Below are positions 5,572 to 7,219 of a stretch of 7,219 bases of DNA, piece by piece. Below the pieces are notes generated by a model. That model was not told the DNA's origin and made no database searches. It worked only from the letters and a program-made list of their open reading frames with translations. Origin of the DNA: Candidatus Omnitrophota bacterium (GTDB taxonomy: Bacteria > Omnitrophota > Gorgyraeia > Gygaellales > Profunditerraquicolaceae); assembly GCA_017995695.1 (NCBI GenBank), contig JAGOIJ010000083.1, positions 1-7,219 on the forward strand, written 5' to 3'. Made by a program: the position numbers and the translations under genes. Positions within the stretch are counted from its first letter, which is position 1. Each line of letters begins with the position of its first letter.

Positions 5572-5679
5572 GCGCACCTCCTTGTTTTTTCGCTTGTACA
5601 TGTCGAAAAACAACCCCCTGACCCATTTGTTTCTGGCTCTTTAAAAACAAGCCCTCATGAATACGCACGTCAGCTTGTA
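5572..5679 (-). promoter_or_regulatory. Structured 5' leader of the CBM48 gene
   Basis: The predicted promoter leaves a leader of about 105 nt. Just before the Shine-Dalgarno, TTGTTTTTCG (5613-5604) can pair with CGAAAAAACAA (5592-5582) with one bulged A, and the last AA of that stem are the first two bases of the AAGGAGGT site. The same TTGTTTTT could instead pair with an upstream AAACAA near 5625-5630, and GGCT/AGCC near 5637-5652 can form another small stem. Mutually exclusive hairpins suggest possible translational control, but the stems are AU-rich and may be chance. The minimal frame MRACF in the leader has no ribosome site. Confidence 0.3.
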
Positions 5680-5692
5680 TATATCTATATAC
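5677..5692. promoter_or_regulatory. 7-2-7 palindrome over the CBM48 -10 box, candidate operator
   Basis: GTATATA, two bases and TATATAC form a perfect inverted repeat that covers the whole -10 and reaches the predicted start site. A dimeric regulator bound here would stop transcription. The repeat is mostly alternating T and A, so it could also simply be a melting-prone -10 region. Confidence 0.45.
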
Positions 5693-5714
5693 GACAATTA
5701 GATAGCGCTGTCAA
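5686..5714 (-). promoter_or_regulatory. Strong predicted sigma70 promoter for the CBM48 gene
   Basis: A perfect TTGACA (5714-5709), an exact 17-nt spacer and TATATA (5691-5686, 5 of 6) make this the best promoter match in the window. It begins 7 nt after the lpxI stop, and I see no terminator between them. Transcription should start near 5679. Confidence 0.75.
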
Positions 5715-5720
5715 GTAAAA

Positions 5721-6524
5721 TCATACCGCAACGATAGCGATCTTCTTTTTCTGCGCTAACGCTATGCTTGCTTCCTTATCAATAAAAAGGGTCTTCCCTG
5801 CCTCGACCGCAAGACAAGCCGCCCGAGCGCGTATGAGATTCTTAACCGTGGTGAGACCGACAACAGGAATATCAAATCGCTCATCCTGCTTTGGCTTACT
5901 CACCTTGACAATCGTAACGCCTGCGCGCGCAATCTTTCCCGCCCTGCGGATAAGATTATCAGTGCCTTCAAGCGCTTCAACTGCCACAATAGCTTTATGT
6001 TTGACTGCCACTGTCTGACCGATATCTAATGCGGCTATCTCTTTTGCTAAAGCCAAACCAAATGAAACATCCTCCCAAGCTTTAGCATCCATGGCAACAC
6101 TGGTCAACGCTCCCTTACCCGGCAGATACTCCTCGATAAAGGTAGTGGAGCTCAAAAGAGTAAGCCCGTGGGCAGAAAGACGTTGCGCAATGGCCCCAAA
6201 GATGCTATCAGCGCGCTGATCTTTAATGCTTTGTAATATATTCTGCAATTCTGGATTAAGCCTGACCTCTCGGCTAAAGAGGCGATACGGGCTGATCTGG
6301 CCAGCCATGACAACCTTGCTAACGCCCTCTTTCTTGAAAATCTCAAACAACTTTTCAAATTCACCCAGATGCAACCAATATATCTTGTCGACAAGTTTAG
6401 TGAGCGCGCGCGACGTGTCTTTTTTAATGGCCACTGCCACGACACTAACATTCTTCTTGCGCGCAGCATCGGCAAAGATAAGGGGGAATTTTTTGTTACC
6501 AGCGATAAGACCAATGCGTTCCAT
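5721..6524 (-). CDS. lpxI: UDP-2,3-diacylglucosamine pyrophosphatase LpxI (DUF1009)
   Basis: The protein has 267 residues, close to the usual length of the family. LpxI cuts UDP-2,3-diacylglucosamine to lipid X and UMP at the inner face of the cytoplasmic membrane, the step between LpxD and LpxB. It replaces LpxH in many bacteria outside the gamma- and beta-proteobacteria. The sequence shows the N-terminal IGLIAGNKKFPLIFADAA (4-21), VVMAGQISPYRLF (71-83), the AIVAVEALEGTDNLIRRAG strip (178-196) and KPKQDERFDIPVVG (210-223). Asp218 in the last motif should correspond to the essential acidic residue described in the Caulobacter enzyme (D225, from memory). The start at 6524 lies 10 nt past the lpxA stop, with a weak AAGAAG upstream, so it is probably co-transcribed with lpxA. 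It is the last lpx gene before a new promoter; lpxB is not in the window. Confidence 0.95.
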   Translation of the reverse strand: MERIGLIAGNKKFPLIFADAARKKNVSVVAVAIKKDTSRALTKLVDKIYWLHLGEFEKLFEIFKKEGVSKVVMAGQISPYRLFSREVRLNPELQNILQSIKDQRADSIFGAIAQRLSAHGLTLLSSTTFIEEYLPGKGALTSVAMDAKAWEDVSFGLALAKEIAALDIGQTVAVKHKAIVAVEALEGTDNLIRRAGKIARAGVTIVKVSKPKQDERFDIPVVGLTTVKNLIRARAACLAVEAGKTLFIDKEASIALAQKKKIAIVAV

Positions 6525-6534
6525 AATAGGCTTC

Positions 6535-7219
6535 TTACTCGCTAAGGTTGGGGTGTGCTGCGAAAGCAGTATGTGAAATTCCTCGCTCAGATTTTCTTAT
6601 GAAATCCAAAAGATAGGAGATCTCATCAGTGGCGGAAAGCTCTTGCTCTGCCTTTTGTAAGGCATGCTTAATAGAGAGGCCTTCGCGAAAGAGCAGCTTA
6701 AAAGCAGCATGCAAAAGATGTATTGAGGCGGCGGACATTCCTTGGCGTCGTAAACCTACGAGATTAAGCCCAAAGATGCGCGCAGGATGGCCATCGCACG
6801 TTGAGAAAGGGGGAATGTCTTGCACAACCTTTGAGCATCCGCCGATAATAGAAAGCTTACCCACGCGGACAAACTGATGTATAGCAACAAGACCTCCAAT
6901 GACCGCTCTGTCTTCAATAGTGACATGTCCGGCCAGAGTTGCATTATTAGCGAACACGCAATGATTGCCAACGCGGCAATCGTGAGCCACATGAGAATAC
7001 GCCATGAAAAGATTATTGCTGCCCACTATAGTCTTTCCGCCCTCTCCTGTCCCAGGGTTCATGGTGCAATACTCGCGGATAATGGTGTTCTCGCCTATTT
7101 CAAGGAAGTTTTTCTCTCCCTTATATTTTAAATCTTGCGGTCGACTGCCGACAACGGCCCCGGTAAAAAGCTGACAGCCGCTGCCGATAGTGGTATTGCC
7201 CTCGATAACGCAGTGACTG
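6535..7219 (-). CDS. lpxA: UDP-N-acetylglucosamine O-acyltransferase LpxA (N-terminus cut by window edge)
   Basis: 227 residues are visible; about 45 N-terminal residues should lie beyond 7219, by comparison with the 262-residue E. coli enzyme. LpxA moves a 3-hydroxyacyl chain from acyl-ACP to UDP-GlcNAc, the first step of lipid A synthesis. The left-handed beta-helix hexapeptides are clear (VIEGNTTIG, LEIGENTII, VTIEDRAVIG). PQDLKYKGE and the N-IRE-type strip NTIIREYCTMNPGT are family marks. The histidines equivalent to E. coli H122, H125, H144 and H160 are present in YSHVAHD, AGHV and AIHQF; the catalytic base codon is at 6982-6984. The position of the E. coli chain-length ruler Gly173 is also Gly here (IIGGCSK), which suggests a long chain, as in E. 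coli. The helical C-terminal domain, from GLRRQGMS on, is complete. Confidence 0.96.
   Translation of the reverse strand, partial: SHCVIEGNTTIGSGCQLFTGAVVGSRPQDLKYKGEKNFLEIGENTIIREYCTMNPGTGEGGKTIVGSNNLFMAYSHVAHDCRVGNHCVFANNATLAGHVTIEDRAVIGGLVAIHQFVRVGKLSIIGGCSKVVQDIPPFSTCDGHPARIFGLNLVGLRRQGMSAASIHLLHAAFKLLFREGLSIKHALQKAEQELSATDEISYLLDFIRKSERGISHTAFAAHPNLSE

Noticed and set aside
5572..5613. Longer CBM48 protein starting at TTG 5613 or ATG 5601
   Set aside because: The extra residues are encoded by the hairpin leader, and the perfect AAGGAGGT lies inside this stretch, placed for the ATG at 5569-5571.
1..7219. CRISPR array, defence island or prophage genes
   Set aside because: There is no regular repeat-spacer array, and none of the coding regions resembles nuclease, integrase, capsid or toxin families.

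Overview
The window most likely comes from a Gram-negative (diderm) bacterium with lipopolysaccharide, because it carries two lipid A genes, lpxA and lpxI. The use of lpxI rather than lpxH, together with a stand-alone glycogen-binding (CBM48) mini-protein and B12-type radical SAM enzymes, fits the candidate phylum Omnitrophota or a related PVC-like lineage. That placement is inference from gene content, not proof. Every gene I can support reads on the minus strand, so the window is described below in the direction of transcription, from high to low coordinates.

Region A (7219 to 5721) is the end of a lipid A operon. lpxA is cut by the window edge, and lpxI follows after about 10 nt. Region B (5714 to 5227) starts with a near-consensus sigma70 promoter whose -10 lies inside a perfect 7-2-7 palindrome. 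It drives a leader of about 105 nt and a 93-residue CBM48 protein, followed by a stem-loop.

Region C (5209 to 4339) holds a 239-residue radical SAM protein of the COG0731 type. Four nucleotides after its stop is a 48-nt imperfect hairpin whose two arms are an inverted pair of degenerate copies of the 5' end of the next gene, tRNA-Arg(UCG). This is the oddest structure in the window.

Region D (4338 to 2061) has a control region with two 10-bp direct repeats 22 bp apart and a perfect 9-6-9 inverted repeat over a TATAAT box. It precedes a two-gene unit: an ATP-grasp ligase and an S66 LD-carboxypeptidase that overlap by 8 nt. A 247-nt non-coding spacer and a strong intrinsic terminator follow. 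The pair could make and cut an amide or peptide bond, for example in murein-peptide metabolism, but the substrate cannot be read from sequence.

Region E (2056 to 1) has a promoter and a one-gene unit encoding a membrane-anchored coiled-coil protein of unknown role. Then comes a second promoter and a B12-binding radical SAM protein (447 residues visible) that runs off the low-coordinate edge. No mobile-element gene, CRISPR array or origin is visible. Nothing here proves a new system. The best leads are the tRNA-derived hairpin, the coupled ligase/peptidase pair with its elaborate promoter, and the regulated CBM48 mini-protein.
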